From NCBI RefSeq assembly GCF_010614805.1, contig NZ_JAAFZC010000005.1, positions 1 to 64,000 on the forward strand: DNA of 64,000 bases, read 5' to 3'. The stretch is from Pseudooceanicola aestuarii (GTDB lineage: Bacteria > Pseudomonadota > Alphaproteobacteria > Rhodobacterales > Rhodobacteraceae). A model generated the notes under the pieces. It saw only the letters and a list, made by a program, of their open reading frames with translations. It did not search any database and was not told the DNA's origin. Of this stretch, positions 40,687 to 50,600 are shown piece by piece; position 1 is the stretch's first letter, and the number at the start of each line of letters is the position of its first letter. A program made the position numbers and the translations under genes.

Positions 40687-41096
40687 AGCCGGCGCGGCTA
40701 ACCCTTGCGCTAGTCGCGCTGGCCGTGAGCCTACTGGCTGTCCCTGCCTTCGCCGAGCGCAATATGGTGCCGACCCTTGATCGCAGCTTTGACGTCTGTC
40801 CGGACCGACCCGCTGAGCCCAACTGGATGCAAGAAATACCCCTGCGCCAAGCCTATCAACGCGTGTTGGTCCAGGATATCTACCGCGCCCAGAATCTCGA
40901 GCGCATCATCGAGACCGAAAGCTGCGACTGTGAAATCCGGTTCCCGTCTTGGGACGCTGCCGAGGCGGAGTTTCATGAGCAGCACGCGAGTGACGAACGC
41001 TGGAAAATGCTGGAAGCATCCGACGCCTACAATCAGCGCGCGAACGACGTTCGCCTTGAGGCTAAAGCCATCTGCGAAACCGCAGGCAATTGGTAA
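40683..41096 (+). CDS. Secreted T4SS-operon protein
   Basis: A 137-residue exported protein: signal RLTLALVALAVSLLAVPAFA, mature part with five cysteines (FDVCPDRP, ESCDCEIRFPSW, AICETAGNW among them) and a helical central part with IPLRQAYQRVLVQDIYRAQN. No enzyme motif. Its place between virB11 and virB6, with a 12-bp gap to virB6, suggests an envelope accessory of the transfer channel. Confidence 0.65.
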   Translation: MKPARLTLALVALAVSLLAVPAFAERNMVPTLDRSFDVCPDRPAEPNWMQEIPLRQAYQRVLVQDIYRAQNLERIIETESCDCEIRFPSWDAAEAEFHEQHASDERWKMLEASDAYNQRANDVRLEAKAICETAGNW

Positions 41097-41108
41097 GGCA
41101 GCCCCGTT

Positions 41109-42185
41109 ATGAGCGTCGTCACCTATTTCGTTGAAACCTCCCAGGGCTATCTCGACACCGCCGCAGAAACCCAGTTCGGGTCGGTCGCGGCAACGGTCGG
41201 CACGCTTCTGGTGCTGGGAACAACGCTCGTGGTGATCCTCGTCTTCCTGAACATGATCTACCAGTACAAGGCGATGGACGGCCGAACAGCCTTCTGGCTC
41301 GCGGTCAAGATCGGGTTGATCGGAATATTCGCGACCAACTGGGTGCAGTTCAACGCCCTCTCCTCCGCCATCCTTGCCGGAATCGATAGCATTGCGGGGG
41401 CGCTCGTGGCTTCCGTCGGTGGTGGAACTCCCGGTCCCTCTGGAACTTTCGCCGAAGAATTCGACCGGCTGATCGCGGAACTAGGGGACTATCTCAACGC
41501 CGCCGGGTCCGAGTTAAATTGGATGGCAGGGGCCATGCTCGACATTGTCGGAGTGCTGTTACTCTCGATCCTCGGCGGGCTAGCCGCCTTCATTCTCGTG
41601 GCCTCGCGTTTGATGATCGCACTTCTGATCGGGATCGCTCCAGTCATGATATTCCTGACACTATTCGAGGTGACCAAAGACTACTTCGCGCGGTGGCTGT
41701 CGGCGCTGGTTTCCTTCGCGCTCTACCCCATCGTCGTGGCCGGCGTGTTCGCGACGATCACCGGCGTTTCCTCCGCACTCATCGGCGAGCTTGGCGACCC
41801 TGAAGGCGCCTCAAATATTGGCGCGCTCATCCCCTTCTTCATGATGGTGCTGATGGCTAAGGGCTTCATCATCGCAACACCCTTCATCGTCCGTGCGATC
41901 TCGGGAAACATCATGATGCCCGCCCTCTCCGGTGGCCTCGGCGGCGGCTACAGCTTCGCGCGCGCCGCCATGGGCAGCCAGCAGGCCTACAACCGCTACC
42001 TTATCGGTGGGGCGAGTGGCGCGGAGTATGCAGCCCTTAGGGCTCGGCAGTTCTTCGGGGTACAGCAGATGCCACTGCGGCAGGGGATGGGGCAGACGGG
42101 TCAGGGAAGCGGCACAGGGTCACCGGGTGCCGGGTCCCAGATGCTGGCGCAACTGGCTCGGTTGGGAAGGCTGGGGCGGAGATGA
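41109..42185 (+). CDS. virB6: VirB6/TrbL-type polytopic channel protein
   Basis: A 358-residue membrane protein with about six helices, including VGTLLVLGTTLVVILVFLNM, LLLSILGGLAAFILVASRLM and ALLIGIAPVMIFLTLFEVTK (the conserved VirB6 LLIGxAPxxI segment). The tail is Gly/Gln-rich. It forms the inner-membrane part of the DNA path. virB6 after virB11 differs from the Agrobacterium order but is seen in other T4SS operons. Confidence 0.9.
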   Translation: MSVVTYFVETSQGYLDTAAETQFGSVAATVGTLLVLGTTLVVILVFLNMIYQYKAMDGRTAFWLAVKIGLIGIFATNWVQFNALSSAILAGIDSIAGALVASVGGGTPGPSGTFAEEFDRLIAELGDYLNAAGSELNWMAGAMLDIVGVLLLSILGGLAAFILVASRLMIALLIGIAPVMIFLTLFEVTKDYFARWLSALVSFALYPIVVAGVFATITGVSSALIGELGDPEGASNIGALIPFFMMVLMAKGFIIATPFIVRAISGNIMMPALSGGLGGGYSFARAAMGSQQAYNRYLIGGASGAEYAALRARQFFGVQQMPLRQGMGQTGQGSGTGSPGAGSQMLAQLARLGRLGRR

Positions 42186-42215
42186 AGAAGTTTTGTTTTG
42201 CAAGGCTACCGAGCC

Positions 42216-43613
42216 ATGGATGAACGGAGGTCCCTTAAACATTCACCAGTAAGAACGGTACCATTGGAGCTGGTGCAAACAATCCTGCGTTCAGCAGTGA
42301 ATGGAAGATCTGTCGGACTTGAAGAGGCAATTCGTGTTCTGGATTGCGATGCACATCACGCCAACCGAGTCTTGCGCCAGATGGCCGAGGCTGGGTACTT
42401 GGAGCCTGCCGACATCCTTGACGGTTTGTTTTACTGGCAGCTAACGCCGAACGGAACTCGCCTCGCAACGGAATCCAAGCGAAAGCGTATCGGGCGCGAT
42501 AAGGTTCAGACCATCATTTCTGAACTGCTTGCTCGGGCCAAGGTCATCAACAGCGATCCGAACCGCCTGCAACGTATCACATTGAAGCTGTTCGGCAGCG
42601 CGCTCGAGGAGCTTGACGACTATGGGGACGTAGATGTTTCGATTGCGTACATGCGGCGCCAGCTAAGCGATATCGAACGAGAGCGCATCGAAAACACACT
42701 GAAAGCCCGTCAAAGCAAGTCAGACCGCCAATCCTTTCACGGACGCCTCATGGGGGCGGAACGTCAGGATACGCGCGAGATCATGGCGTTCCTCAAAAAA
42801 GGTCTGCCACATCTTTCGCTCATGAATGATGATCCTATGGACCTCGGGACACCGTACCGCTGGCTGGTCGACCACGACGTGAAAACGGACAGACCAGTTG
42901 ATGTTTCTGACGATATCGTTCGACCCAACGGGCCTTCGATCCTCGACCAATACCCGAGGAAACCGCTACCGCCCATCACACTGCTTGAAGCACGACACAG
43001 AACCATTTCCGCGGATACCAAAGTTGCGATTCATGACTTACACATAGGTTTGGAGGACGCAGCCACGCTCGAGGAACAAATGTGGTCTCCGAAGGTCACG
43101 CGCGAAGGCGCTTTCATTGCCAATGACATCAGAAGTCAGAAGCGGGTCAAATTCGCCGGGTTTCAGCACCTATGTCCGATCTGGAAGAAAGACCTCGGCG
43201 GCGTAGCGATGCTGAAGGAAGCCCTCGACTGGTGCGATGAACATAAGGTTTGGGTCAGAGACCTATATCCGGGAGTTTCAATCCAACGGTCCGACCGGAC
43301 ACATATCATACGCCTCGGGTGGGGCCATGACCTGATCTATTTCAATGTCGGCGGTAAATCGACAACTGGGAGCCTGCTGCCCAGAAATAGAACACGCGTT
43401 TCCAAAATTGACTTGGCCGGAGCCTATGCGGTCGGAAGGGCACTTTCGAAGATGTATGATGAAAGCAGGTCCGCGAAAATGCCATGGTTCAGCGCTGACA
43501 TTTTGCTTCCGTTAGTCGAGCTAGACAGGCTTCCAGATTTCCCTCGGCTGCATAAAACGGGCGCGTTTAGAGAAGGTGCATTTCAAGGTCTGCGGGAGAT
43601 CACCTTCTTCTGA
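42216..43613 (+). CDS. Winged-helix protein with a nucleotidyltransferase-like motif
   Basis: About 465 residues from ATG 42216 (a TTG at 42198 is possible). Residues 15-85 look like a winged helix (LEEAIRVLDCDAHHANRVLR and LTPNGTRLA). Residues 124-141 read KLFGSALEELDDYGDVDV, matching the hGSx(9-13)DhDh pattern of the pol-beta nucleotidyltransferase fold. The C-terminal 280 residues match nothing I recognise but contain VAIHDLHIGLED and RTHIIRLGWGHDLIYFNVGG. It follows virB6 by 30 bp but has visibly lower GC than the T4SS genes and converges with gajB, so it belongs to the defence cargo rather than to transfer. Toxin, antitoxin or regulator roles are all possible. Confidence 0.6.
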   Translation: MDERRSLKHSPVRTVPLELVQTILRSAVNGRSVGLEEAIRVLDCDAHHANRVLRQMAEAGYLEPADILDGLFYWQLTPNGTRLATESKRKRIGRDKVQTIISELLARAKVINSDPNRLQRITLKLFGSALEELDDYGDVDVSIAYMRRQLSDIERERIENTLKARQSKSDRQSFHGRLMGAERQDTREIMAFLKKGLPHLSLMNDDPMDLGTPYRWLVDHDVKTDRPVDVSDDIVRPNGPSILDQYPRKPLPPITLLEARHRTISADTKVAIHDLHIGLEDAATLEEQMWSPKVTREGAFIANDIRSQKRVKFAGFQHLCPIWKKDLGGVAMLKEALDWCDEHKVWVRDLYPGVSIQRSDRTHIIRLGWGHDLIYFNVGGKSTTGSLLPRNRTRVSKIDLAGAYAVGRALSKMYDESRSAKMPWFSADILLPLVELDRLPDFPRLHKTGAFREGAFQGLREITFF

Positions 43614-43675
43614 GCCGGGATCATACCCCCGTGTGCACCAACGGGCCACTAAGCCGTGGATTGAAACTAAACTTG

Positions 43676-45547
43676 CTATTCATCTCCAACCGCAAGGTGC
43701 AGGAGCCCGTCGACCCGCTCCAGACCGGCCGGCAGCAACATGTTTTCAAGCCATCCGATCGCTTGTCCGCGCTCACTGCAATAAGCGAAGAAGGCCCTTT
43801 GCATGGCACGCGTGAAGGCGACAAAGAAGGAATTCAGCTCTTCATCCCGTCCGGGTGAAAGGCTCCACCAAGTCTGTGCATCGAGACCAAAGAAGATCAT
43901 TGTGTGAAACTCAAGACCCTTGCTTTTGTGGATCGTCATAAGTGGCACCTGGCCTATGCCTTCGAAGCGATCGAGAGCGTCTGACCAAGCGTCCACAGCT
44001 TCGGCGCATTCGCAAAACAGCGTGATGAACCCTGTCCGTACCCGTTCGAAGTCCGCGTCCCGTCTATAGGCGGGAAAAGCCTGGCGCAGCCGATCGGCAC
44101 CGACAAATTCAAGGGCGATCTGAAACACATTTGCCGCGCTCTCGCCATTCTGTTCGTTATCGCGCATAGCCGCACGCAAAGTGGAGGAGAATTCTTCAAT
44201 ACTTCGCTGCAGCCGCTCCTGGGCTCGTTCATCGCCAGTATCGATGGCGAATAGCGCTTGCAGCTGTTCTTGAGTGGCGTTCCAGGCACCCGGGCTACGT
44301 TCACCAGTACCGAGCCTCAAGAGCGGTATAAAGATACCTGTCAGTTCTTCGGCAAGTAGTTCCTGAATCGCAATTCCACCAACACTACGCGCCAAGTTTC
44401 TGATCTTCAGGCCTTGCGCTGCAAATACGTCCGTCAGTTCGGCTTCAACATCGTCGGCGCGCATACGCACGAGAATGGCGCAATCATGCGGCTCCAGAAT
44501 GCCGTGCTCAATTTCTCTATCGATCCAAGCCGCGATTTGCTGTGCTTCCTGCTCGCGTGTATCGAAACGCCAAAGCGCAGCGACCTGACCGTCGACGGCG
44601 CGCTGCCCCCTGGCTTCAACGTCTTCTACGTTTGGATCGATGCGCTCCGCAATCACCTGTTGAATGGCGACCAGATCCGCATGAGACCGCCAGTTAAAGC
44701 GTAGCGCTCCGTTCACTGCATTGAAGTCAGAAGCAAATTCCTGAAAGGCGTTGTCCATCGCCCCGGCCCAGCCCATAATGCGTTGCTTGTCGTCGCCGAC
44801 GGCTGTGAAAACGGCATCACTGCCATGAAAAGCACTCTTCACCAGATCATATTGTGCATATGTCGTATCTTGGAATTCATCGAGGAAAACGAAGGGATAG
44901 GTGAGCTGCAGGGCACGCCGTATCGCGGGGTTCTCGCGCAGCAAATAATCGACAAGTCTGTTAATCATGGCAAACGAGAGCAACGTACCGGTTGGACGCT
45001 CCAATTGCTCCTGCCAATAAGTATGAAGTAGCTCGCGCCAAGCCGGTGGTATTCCCTCCGCATCGAACGGAAGCGGCGCGCGTGCGATCGCCTTTTCGAA
45101 TTTTTGCCAGCCGATGTCACGCCGACCGCTCCGGGTGAGGAAGTCCTCCAAATCATCGCGCCGCGGAAACCCAATTTCATAGTTGCGGGGCGGCCCAAAG
45201 GGTTGAGGGATCGCGGCCCGAAAGCGGTCTAACATATTTTTGGTGAACGCATCGAAGGTAAGCGAGTGAAAACGGCGCGCCTGATCGGGCGGACAACGCT
45301 TGCCTACGCGCGCCTTGAGCGTCTGTGCAGCATCCCTTTTAAAGCTGATGGCCAGGATGCATTTGGGCGGCAGACAGATGCCAGTTTGCAGGAGGTATGC
45401 TGCTTTTTGCGCTAGGAATTCTGTCTTGCCCGCGCCTGCGCCGGCGGTAACGCATACGCTTCGGTCCGTTTCGCGCAGCGCTTGCCACGCGCCCGGCTCG
45501 AGTTCGTCGACGCCCTGAGGCCTCCAATCATCGGGAAGCACCAACAT
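43676..45547 (-). CDS. gajB: GajB-like UvrD/Rep-family helicase of a Gabija-type defence system
   Basis: A 623-residue superfamily 1 helicase. Motifs in order are Walker A TAGAGAGKTEF (residues 34-44), motif II FVFLDEFQDTTYAQYDL, motif III VGDDKQRIMGWAGAM, motif V MTIHKSKGLEFHTMIFFGLD, and motif VI NSFFVAFTRAMQRAFF. ATG 45547 overlaps the gajA stop (TGATG). In Gabija, GajB partners the GajA nuclease and senses DNA ends or nucleotide depletion, giving anti-phage protection. It is somewhat longer than the well-studied Bacillus GajB (about 500 residues), so assignment to Gabija rests on the gene pair. Confidence 0.82.
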   Translation of the reverse strand: MLVLPDDWRPQGVDELEPGAWQALRETDRSVCVTAGAGAGKTEFLAQKAAYLLQTGICLPPKCILAISFKRDAAQTLKARVGKRCPPDQARRFHSLTFDAFTKNMLDRFRAAIPQPFGPPRNYEIGFPRRDDLEDFLTRSGRRDIGWQKFEKAIARAPLPFDAEGIPPAWRELLHTYWQEQLERPTGTLLSFAMINRLVDYLLRENPAIRRALQLTYPFVFLDEFQDTTYAQYDLVKSAFHGSDAVFTAVGDDKQRIMGWAGAMDNAFQEFASDFNAVNGALRFNWRSHADLVAIQQVIAERIDPNVEDVEARGQRAVDGQVAALWRFDTREQEAQQIAAWIDREIEHGILEPHDCAILVRMRADDVEAELTDVFAAQGLKIRNLARSVGGIAIQELLAEELTGIFIPLLRLGTGERSPGAWNATQEQLQALFAIDTGDERAQERLQRSIEEFSSTLRAAMRDNEQNGESAANVFQIALEFVGADRLRQAFPAYRRDADFERVRTGFITLFCECAEAVDAWSDALDRFEGIGQVPLMTIHKSKGLEFHTMIFFGLDAQTWWSLSPGRDEELNSFFVAFTRAMQRAFFAYCSERGQAIGWLENMLLPAGLERVDGLLHLAVGDE

Positions 45548-47535
45548 CAATCTGCGCCGTTCTCGAGACCGAGCTTCATTTTGACATATTGAACCAGCGC
45601 GCACAGTTCAGGCGGAGCGTTTGCGGCAAGATCTGCCTTCGGAATGCGATTAATCGCGGCCAGATGCGTTTCAGGCTTGCTTCGGCTCAAGAACAGGTAT
45701 GGATACCAGATAAAGCAATCATCCCACTCAGGATCGTAGAGACCAGCGTTCCCGTCCTTTTTGAGAGTGGCGGCTTTCTTGCGCTCCAAGGCCTCTTCAC
45801 TGTCGTCAGGACCGTGCGCGCCCGGATCGAGCTCCTTATAGGCGTCTGGAAATGCCGCGAGCATCGCGAAGTCCAGATCGAGTGGATCGGAGAAAAAAAC
45901 ACCTTCGTCTTTCAGCGCCTGCATCCAGTTGTTTTCAGCAAATCCATCAGTCATCTCTTCGTCGGACAGGGCAGGAAGGTTGGCGAGCTCGACCACTTCC
46001 ATCATCACATTCAAGTTGTTGCTGAGATCGTTTCCAATTTCGGCGAGCGATCCGACGGTCGCCCTTATCGTGTTCGCACCGCCATGTGAGCGCCCCAGGT
46101 CGAGATCAATCAGCGTTGCATGCGGTATCTTCAGCGCGTCAAGAAGCCGCCAAAAGTGATCGACATGGCGACCGCCGAGCGGCACAACAGGCACGAAAGA
46201 AGGATCAAGAGGGACGCCCATCGCCTCCGCGAGCAGAGGCAACACAATTCGTTCGGAGTCCCCCTCGCCGAGGATGACGAACCGCGCGAAGTAGAGCTCC
46301 GGATACGCCCGCACGGCGAGCCGGACATACTTACCCGCCTCGGTCGCATCGTCAGGTAGCGTCAAAGATTTCACCGATGAGGCCCTGCTGGTCGTATCGA
46401 GCCGGAAGTAGCGCACCTCGTCCGGCTTGATACGGCTCAAAATGCTAGCGCTGTGGCTAGAGATCAGTACTTGCGCCGAGCTGAGCGCTCCGATGTCGCG
46501 CGCTTGGTTCATAATGCGAGAGAGGAAGAACGGCGACAGGCTGTTTTCCGGTTCTTCGATGGCCAGAATCGTAAGATGAGCACGCCGCAGCTTTTCCTGA
46601 TCGAACGGGCTATCGGCAGCGGCCAGTCGCAGAGCATCTTTTTCGGTTTCAAGCGTCGCCGCAGTTAGAGCTATATGAAACAGAGAGCGTTGACCGTCGC
46701 TTAGGTCGACAAGCGCCCGCTCGCGACCGGCCTCATCGGGATGGAATGCAAATTCGACGCGCCTGACCAGTTCCTCGAGCCGACTTTCCACAAGTCTGAG
46801 CACTGGCGTCGTATCTGTGTCGGCTTCGTGGACCTGCCGCCAGCGCTTCGTAAGCCGCTCGACGATGAATTCTGCGGGTGCTTCGCGCTCAAAACGCTTC
46901 TGGATGAGCTTGGCTCCGCGCTCGGTCGTCTTGGACAGGCGATCCGACCATTTCGCAGCCCGCCACAAACGCCCCTTAAGCAAATCAGTGACACGATCCG
47001 CCGGATTACGGGTCGCCGGCACATAAACAAGTTGGATGGTGCCACGATCAACGGCGGCGACCCTTTGGCACTCATCCCAATCGTAATCATCACCGAGCGT
47101 ACCAATCCAGCGAATGTCCTCTTCCACCGTACCATCGGGCGTTCCGTCATCCGTCCAGACTGCCTGCAGGCGCATGCGCGCTTTAAGCGGTTCTCCAGGG
47201 CCGGTTGCTGCCATATGGTTGAAAAAATCCGGCACGGCGTCGGCCGCCGCCGCCTCGTCAAGACCGTCTAATTCTGGGAAGGACAGGATACACTCGATCG
47301 ACAGCGTCGCTCCAGGATCGAGCTCGGTTTGGTCAGGCCTAAGATGAAAATCGCGTGTCTGGATCTGTCTTTCTGCACTTGAGACACCAAAAAGCCGTGC
47401 TAACGCCTGAAGCGCCGCCGTTTTTCCGGCTCCGTTTCCGCCAACCAATGCCGTAACCCCGTTCTCAAACCTGAGAGTTTCAGCCTCTGCGCCGAAGCAT
47501 CGGAAGTTCCGTATAAAAAGTGTGTCAATCTTCAT
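45547..47535 (-). CDS. gajA: GajA-like OLD-family ATPase/TOPRIM nuclease of a Gabija-type system
   Basis: A 662-residue protein. The N-terminal ABC-like ATPase has Walker A VGGNGAGKTAAL (residues 31-42), signature DLSDGQRSLFHIAL near 270, and Walker B ILAIEEPENSLSPFF near 325 followed by LISSHSASIL. From about residue 415 comes the TOPRIM nuclease: FVILGEGDSERIVLPLLAEA (catalytic Glu) and ATLIDLDLGRSHGG (Asp pair). This is a class 2 OLD protein, the kind paired with UvrD helicases. GajA cuts DNA when nucleotides fall during phage replication. Coupled to gajB; the Argonaute gene ends 66 bp upstream. Confidence 0.85.
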   Translation of the reverse strand: MKIDTLFIRNFRCFGAEAETLRFENGVTALVGGNGAGKTAALQALARLFGVSSAERQIQTRDFHLRPDQTELDPGATLSIECILSFPELDGLDEAAAADAVPDFFNHMAATGPGEPLKARMRLQAVWTDDGTPDGTVEEDIRWIGTLGDDYDWDECQRVAAVDRGTIQLVYVPATRNPADRVTDLLKGRLWRAAKWSDRLSKTTERGAKLIQKRFEREAPAEFIVERLTKRWRQVHEADTDTTPVLRLVESRLEELVRRVEFAFHPDEAGRERALVDLSDGQRSLFHIALTAATLETEKDALRLAAADSPFDQEKLRRAHLTILAIEEPENSLSPFFLSRIMNQARDIGALSSAQVLISSHSASILSRIKPDEVRYFRLDTTSRASSVKSLTLPDDATEAGKYVRLAVRAYPELYFARFVILGEGDSERIVLPLLAEAMGVPLDPSFVPVVPLGGRHVDHFWRLLDALKIPHATLIDLDLGRSHGGANTIRATVGSLAEIGNDLSNNLNVMMEVVELANLPALSDEEMTDGFAENNWMQALKDEGVFFSDPLDLDFAMLAAFPDAYKELDPGAHGPDDSEEALERKKAATLKKDGNAGLYDPEWDDCFIWYPYLFLSRSKPETHLAAINRIPKADLAANAPPELCALVQYVKMKLGLENGAD

Positions 47536-47601
47536 CCGAATTCCCTAGCGTTCTATTTTTTCAAATCGGTTTTCTGCAAATTCCCGAAGGCCCAAGAGGC
47601 T

Positions 47602-49077
47602 CTAAATGTACTTCCGATAGTCACTGCTGACCTTTTGCCCCGAGGGAACGTATTTCAATACGTCACCAACCTTACGGGCTGCTCGGATCGGAATCGGCAA
47701 GCGTTGGTTCATCTGGGTCGAGTTCCAGTTCACCTTCGTGAGGCTGAAAACTTCCTTCGCAATCTGTTCGATTGTGCTCTCGCTTTGCGGGTGTGGACAG
47801 AGCAACAGGGGGTTCGGGACATAGAGGCCAGGATAGGTCCCATAGTAGGGAATGCTGCCGTTGGTATAGAGCAGCCCATTGCCGTCCAGTTCAACGAAGG
47901 TGCCGCGGAGGACAGGGAAGTCGCCGTCGCGCAGCACCTTGACTGAATAGCTCTCATGAATCCAAACGAGATCGCGCAGTTCCACACCTGCCTCGTCGAG
48001 CGCCTTGCCAACACCCTCGGCCTCGTCCTCGCGAAAGCGCGACGTCTTCATGACGATCACGCGTGCCGGCATCGTTCTATGGACCGACTTGTAGGCGGCC
48101 AAGGCGCTCTCGGTAAGCTTGTGAGCCTCATCGATAGTGAGGAACGGGTGGCGACCCCGCGACTCTGACTGTGCAGGACCGCCTCTAAGAATAAACCCTC
48201 TGCCCCGCTCGTCGAACATTTGCGCAGCACTGGTCCATATCTCGTCGGTTTCGGCATCCTTGAAAAAGCTGATGCCAATGTAACAGGCGGTGAACTCGCC
48301 TTCTTCCGGCAATCTGCGCCAGGGCACCTTGCCGCTGCCCTTATAGTAGAGCGTCGTCATAAGGTTCCATGCGAGGTCAGCTCGGTCTTGGGTTTGGCGG
48401 TCAGAGTTCTCCTTGATTTTGCGAGGGATCTTGGCATCGGGGTTGATGACATCCTCCCAAACAATCTGAATTGAGAATCTGAGGTCCATCGCTCTGGCCT
48501 TGAGCAAGCCACGGAAGTTCGGAGAGGTTTCTCTGCCAGCTTTCGCGTCGGCCGCTTCGTCCTCTATAACTTCGTCATCGCGCGCCCGCTCGTTTCTCCA
48601 GACCCGTTCGATCAACTTGACAGGGAGAGAAACCATGACCACGTCCGGCCGTTCATGATGCCCCTCCAGCTTTTCCAGTTGCGCCATAACTGCGTCGACG
48701 GCCATCTCCACAGCACGCGCATCGCTCGGTTCCTTGGCAATCTTCTCGATCTGACCTTTGGTCAGTACTCCATCTTCGGCAGCCACCATTTCAAACCGGC
48801 ACCGATAGGGGTTCTGGTTTCTCAACCCGGGGAAATCCGGGTGCAGGTTCGGGTGCTTTTCGGTCTTACCCTCGAACCCATCTTCGATCGCATTCAGAAA
48901 CTCGCCTGATTTTTCGACGGTCAGAGCGCTGCCAACAACGCCGACTTTGATCGTGTCCCCCAGGTTCGTTTGCAACGGGCCCGCCTGTAGCAACCCCAAT
49001 CGTGGATCAGGATGATGGTGTTGGTCACCAAATTCCAGTTCAGGCTCCGGGAAGATCTTTGTCTTGAAGTCGCTCAT
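47602..49077 (-). CDS. Short prokaryotic Argonaute (MID-PIWI, catalytically inactive), SPARDA-type
   Basis: 491 residues, the size of a short pAgo lacking N and PAZ domains. The C-terminal half is PIWI-like: [20 protein letters not shown] and [17 protein letters not shown], then [39 protein letters not shown] and a final [20 protein letters not shown]. The first catalytic Asp of the PIWI tetrad (usually GID) is Ser270 in YIGIS, so slicing is not expected. Short pAgos use a guide to sense invader nucleic acid and trigger a partner nuclease. It overlaps the DUF4365-like APAZ gene by 4 bp, the SPARDA arrangement. Confidence 0.85.
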   Translation of the reverse strand: MSDFKTKIFPEPELEFGDQHHHPDPRLGLLQAGPLQTNLGDTIKVGVVGSALTVEKSGEFLNAIEDGFEGKTEKHPNLHPDFPGLRNQNPYRCRFEMVAAEDGVLTKGQIEKIAKEPSDARAVEMAVDAVMAQLEKLEGHHERPDVVMVSLPVKLIERVWRNERARDDEVIEDEAADAKAGRETSPNFRGLLKARAMDLRFSIQIVWEDVINPDAKIPRKIKENSDRQTQDRADLAWNLMTTLYYKGSGKVPWRRLPEEGEFTACYIGISFFKDAETDEIWTSAAQMFDERGRGFILRGGPAQSESRGRHPFLTIDEAHKLTESALAAYKSVHRTMPARVIVMKTSRFREDEAEGVGKALDEAGVELRDLVWIHESYSVKVLRDGDFPVLRGTFVELDGNGLLYTNGSIPYYGTYPGLYVPNPLLLCPHPQSESTIEQIAKEVFSLTKVNWNSTQMNQRLPIPIRAARKVGDVLKYVPSGQKVSSDYRKYI

Positions 49078-50408
49078 AGGTCGAAGCTGCCTTGTTCATT
49101 CGAGCCGGACGGCTTCCTCGACTTTTGCGCCTTCGCGCCCCACACGTCCTCGGGCACACTCTTCGGCAGTTCGATGGAAGGCGGGTCACCAAACTTGATG
49201 ATACGATCCGTCTTGGTGTCGGGTGCCAGCAGTTCGCCGGCATCTTCAAATTCCAGACCTGACAGCAATCGATGCCACATGATCACCTGGCCTCGAACGG
49301 TGCTGTTTGTGTCGAGGCGCTTCTTCCCGGACAACAAGGCATCCGGATAGTTGAGCGCGCGCGCTCCATCCGAAGTGAAGTAGTAGGATGGGTTGATGAT
49401 CAGGTACCATTGGTCCGCCAAGCGCTCGAACCGGGGATGGAATGAATGGTGCCGCACATAGTCGATGGGCCCCTCCCCCTTCGACTTCTGATAGACGCTG
49501 ACAACGTCGGCCTGTGTCTTCTGCTTCGCACCAAGATAGCGAAACTTGCGCGCGACGCCTCCAGGTGTCGGCAAGAAGTAGAACTGCTTTTTCTTTCGGT
49601 CCCATCCAAGCAAATCCCGAAAGTCATGCGCCAGAGTATGTCGCAACAGGCCCGCAAATTTGTGCTGCTGATCTACGGCGTCGTGTTGTGCCAGAAAGTC
49701 GGTTTCGATCCGTTCGACCTGATCCCGCTCAACTAGGTCGCGAACGGGTGTGGTTAGCGGGTCGCAGAATGTCCAAAGCGAGGTTTCATCGATCATCCAA
49801 TCGTACCGTTGGCCTTCCCGGACCTTATTCATCCGGGCGAGCGCCTTCTGGGTGGAGAGCTGTGTCTGTGCGACGAAGATTTCCTCAGGAAGCTGCAATG
49901 GCACCATGTTGATGATCGCGTCCTCCCCTCCCCCAAGTGGCGGGACGTAGTAACCGTGTCCTTGCTTGGCGACGGTCAGGGCAGCGAGGCGATCCTTCGC
50001 ACGTCCGTCCAAGACGTCGCGCTCCTTGTCGAACTGCAATGTGCGTTCGGCCTCGCCAACGAGGTTTTCGAGCGACTTCCAGAAGAATGTGTCATCTAAT
50101 TGCCTGTAGAGAACTAGGATGACGGGTAGGTTGGAGCCACGCCAATAGTCGAAATCTGAAGCGCGGACACGATAGGTGAAACCGGCGTTCGTCTCGCCGA
50201 CATAGCTGCCACGCTCAGTAGCCTTGACCTGAACGGCAATCATCTTCGCAGTCGGCTGATCATCGTCCATCACCTCAGCGATGCCGTCTATCCCTGCTTC
50301 CAACCGCGAACGCCCATCGAATTGGAACCCAATTCGCAAGAATTGAAGATTAGCCGCCTTCTCCCCGATTTCGCCAATTCGCTGGCTGGTTGTAACTTTC
50401 TTATTCAC
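49074..50408 (-). CDS. DREN-APAZ-like effector nuclease (DUF4365-type), partner of the short Argonaute
   Basis: 444 residues from a GTG at 50408, the first start that places the protein at the nuclease domain. Residues 8-65 form a DUF4365/PD-(D/E)XK nuclease: [17 protein letters not shown] with Glu16, [11 protein letters not shown] with Asp41, and [18 protein letters not shown] with Gln60-Val-Lys62. The remaining 350 residues are consistent with an APAZ domain, which takes the place of the missing Argonaute N/PAZ regions. On guide-directed recognition of foreign DNA, such DREN-APAZ proteins degrade DNA and RNA and stop the infected cell. Gene order and overlap with the pAgo support SPARDA. 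Confidence 0.83.
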   Translation of the reverse strand: MNKKVTTSQRIGEIGEKAANLQFLRIGFQFDGRSRLEAGIDGIAEVMDDDQPTAKMIAVQVKATERGSYVGETNAGFTYRVRASDFDYWRGSNLPVILVLYRQLDDTFFWKSLENLVGEAERTLQFDKERDVLDGRAKDRLAALTVAKQGHGYYVPPLGGGEDAIINMVPLQLPEEIFVAQTQLSTQKALARMNKVREGQRYDWMIDETSLWTFCDPLTTPVRDLVERDQVERIETDFLAQHDAVDQQHKFAGLLRHTLAHDFRDLLGWDRKKKQFYFLPTPGGVARKFRYLGAKQKTQADVVSVYQKSKGEGPIDYVRHHSFHPRFERLADQWYLIINPSYYFTSDGARALNYPDALLSGKKRLDTNSTVRGQVIMWHRLLSGLEFEDAGELLAPDTKTDRIIKFGDPPSIELPKSVPEDVWGAKAQKSRKPSGSNEQGSFDL

Positions 50409-50600
50409 ATCTCGATTCCCGAAAACAGGCTTTTCGAGATTTAACACTTTATCTGGAGCAACATAAGGGAGGAGCAACAAGATATGGAGGTTACCCTTGC
50501 AAAGGGTCAAACCTGATAGAGAGCGAAATCTCAGACTTCTAGAACGCGGCTGGTGACCACCTCTTACTGCATCAACTTCTGGATGTAACAACCCATCAAG

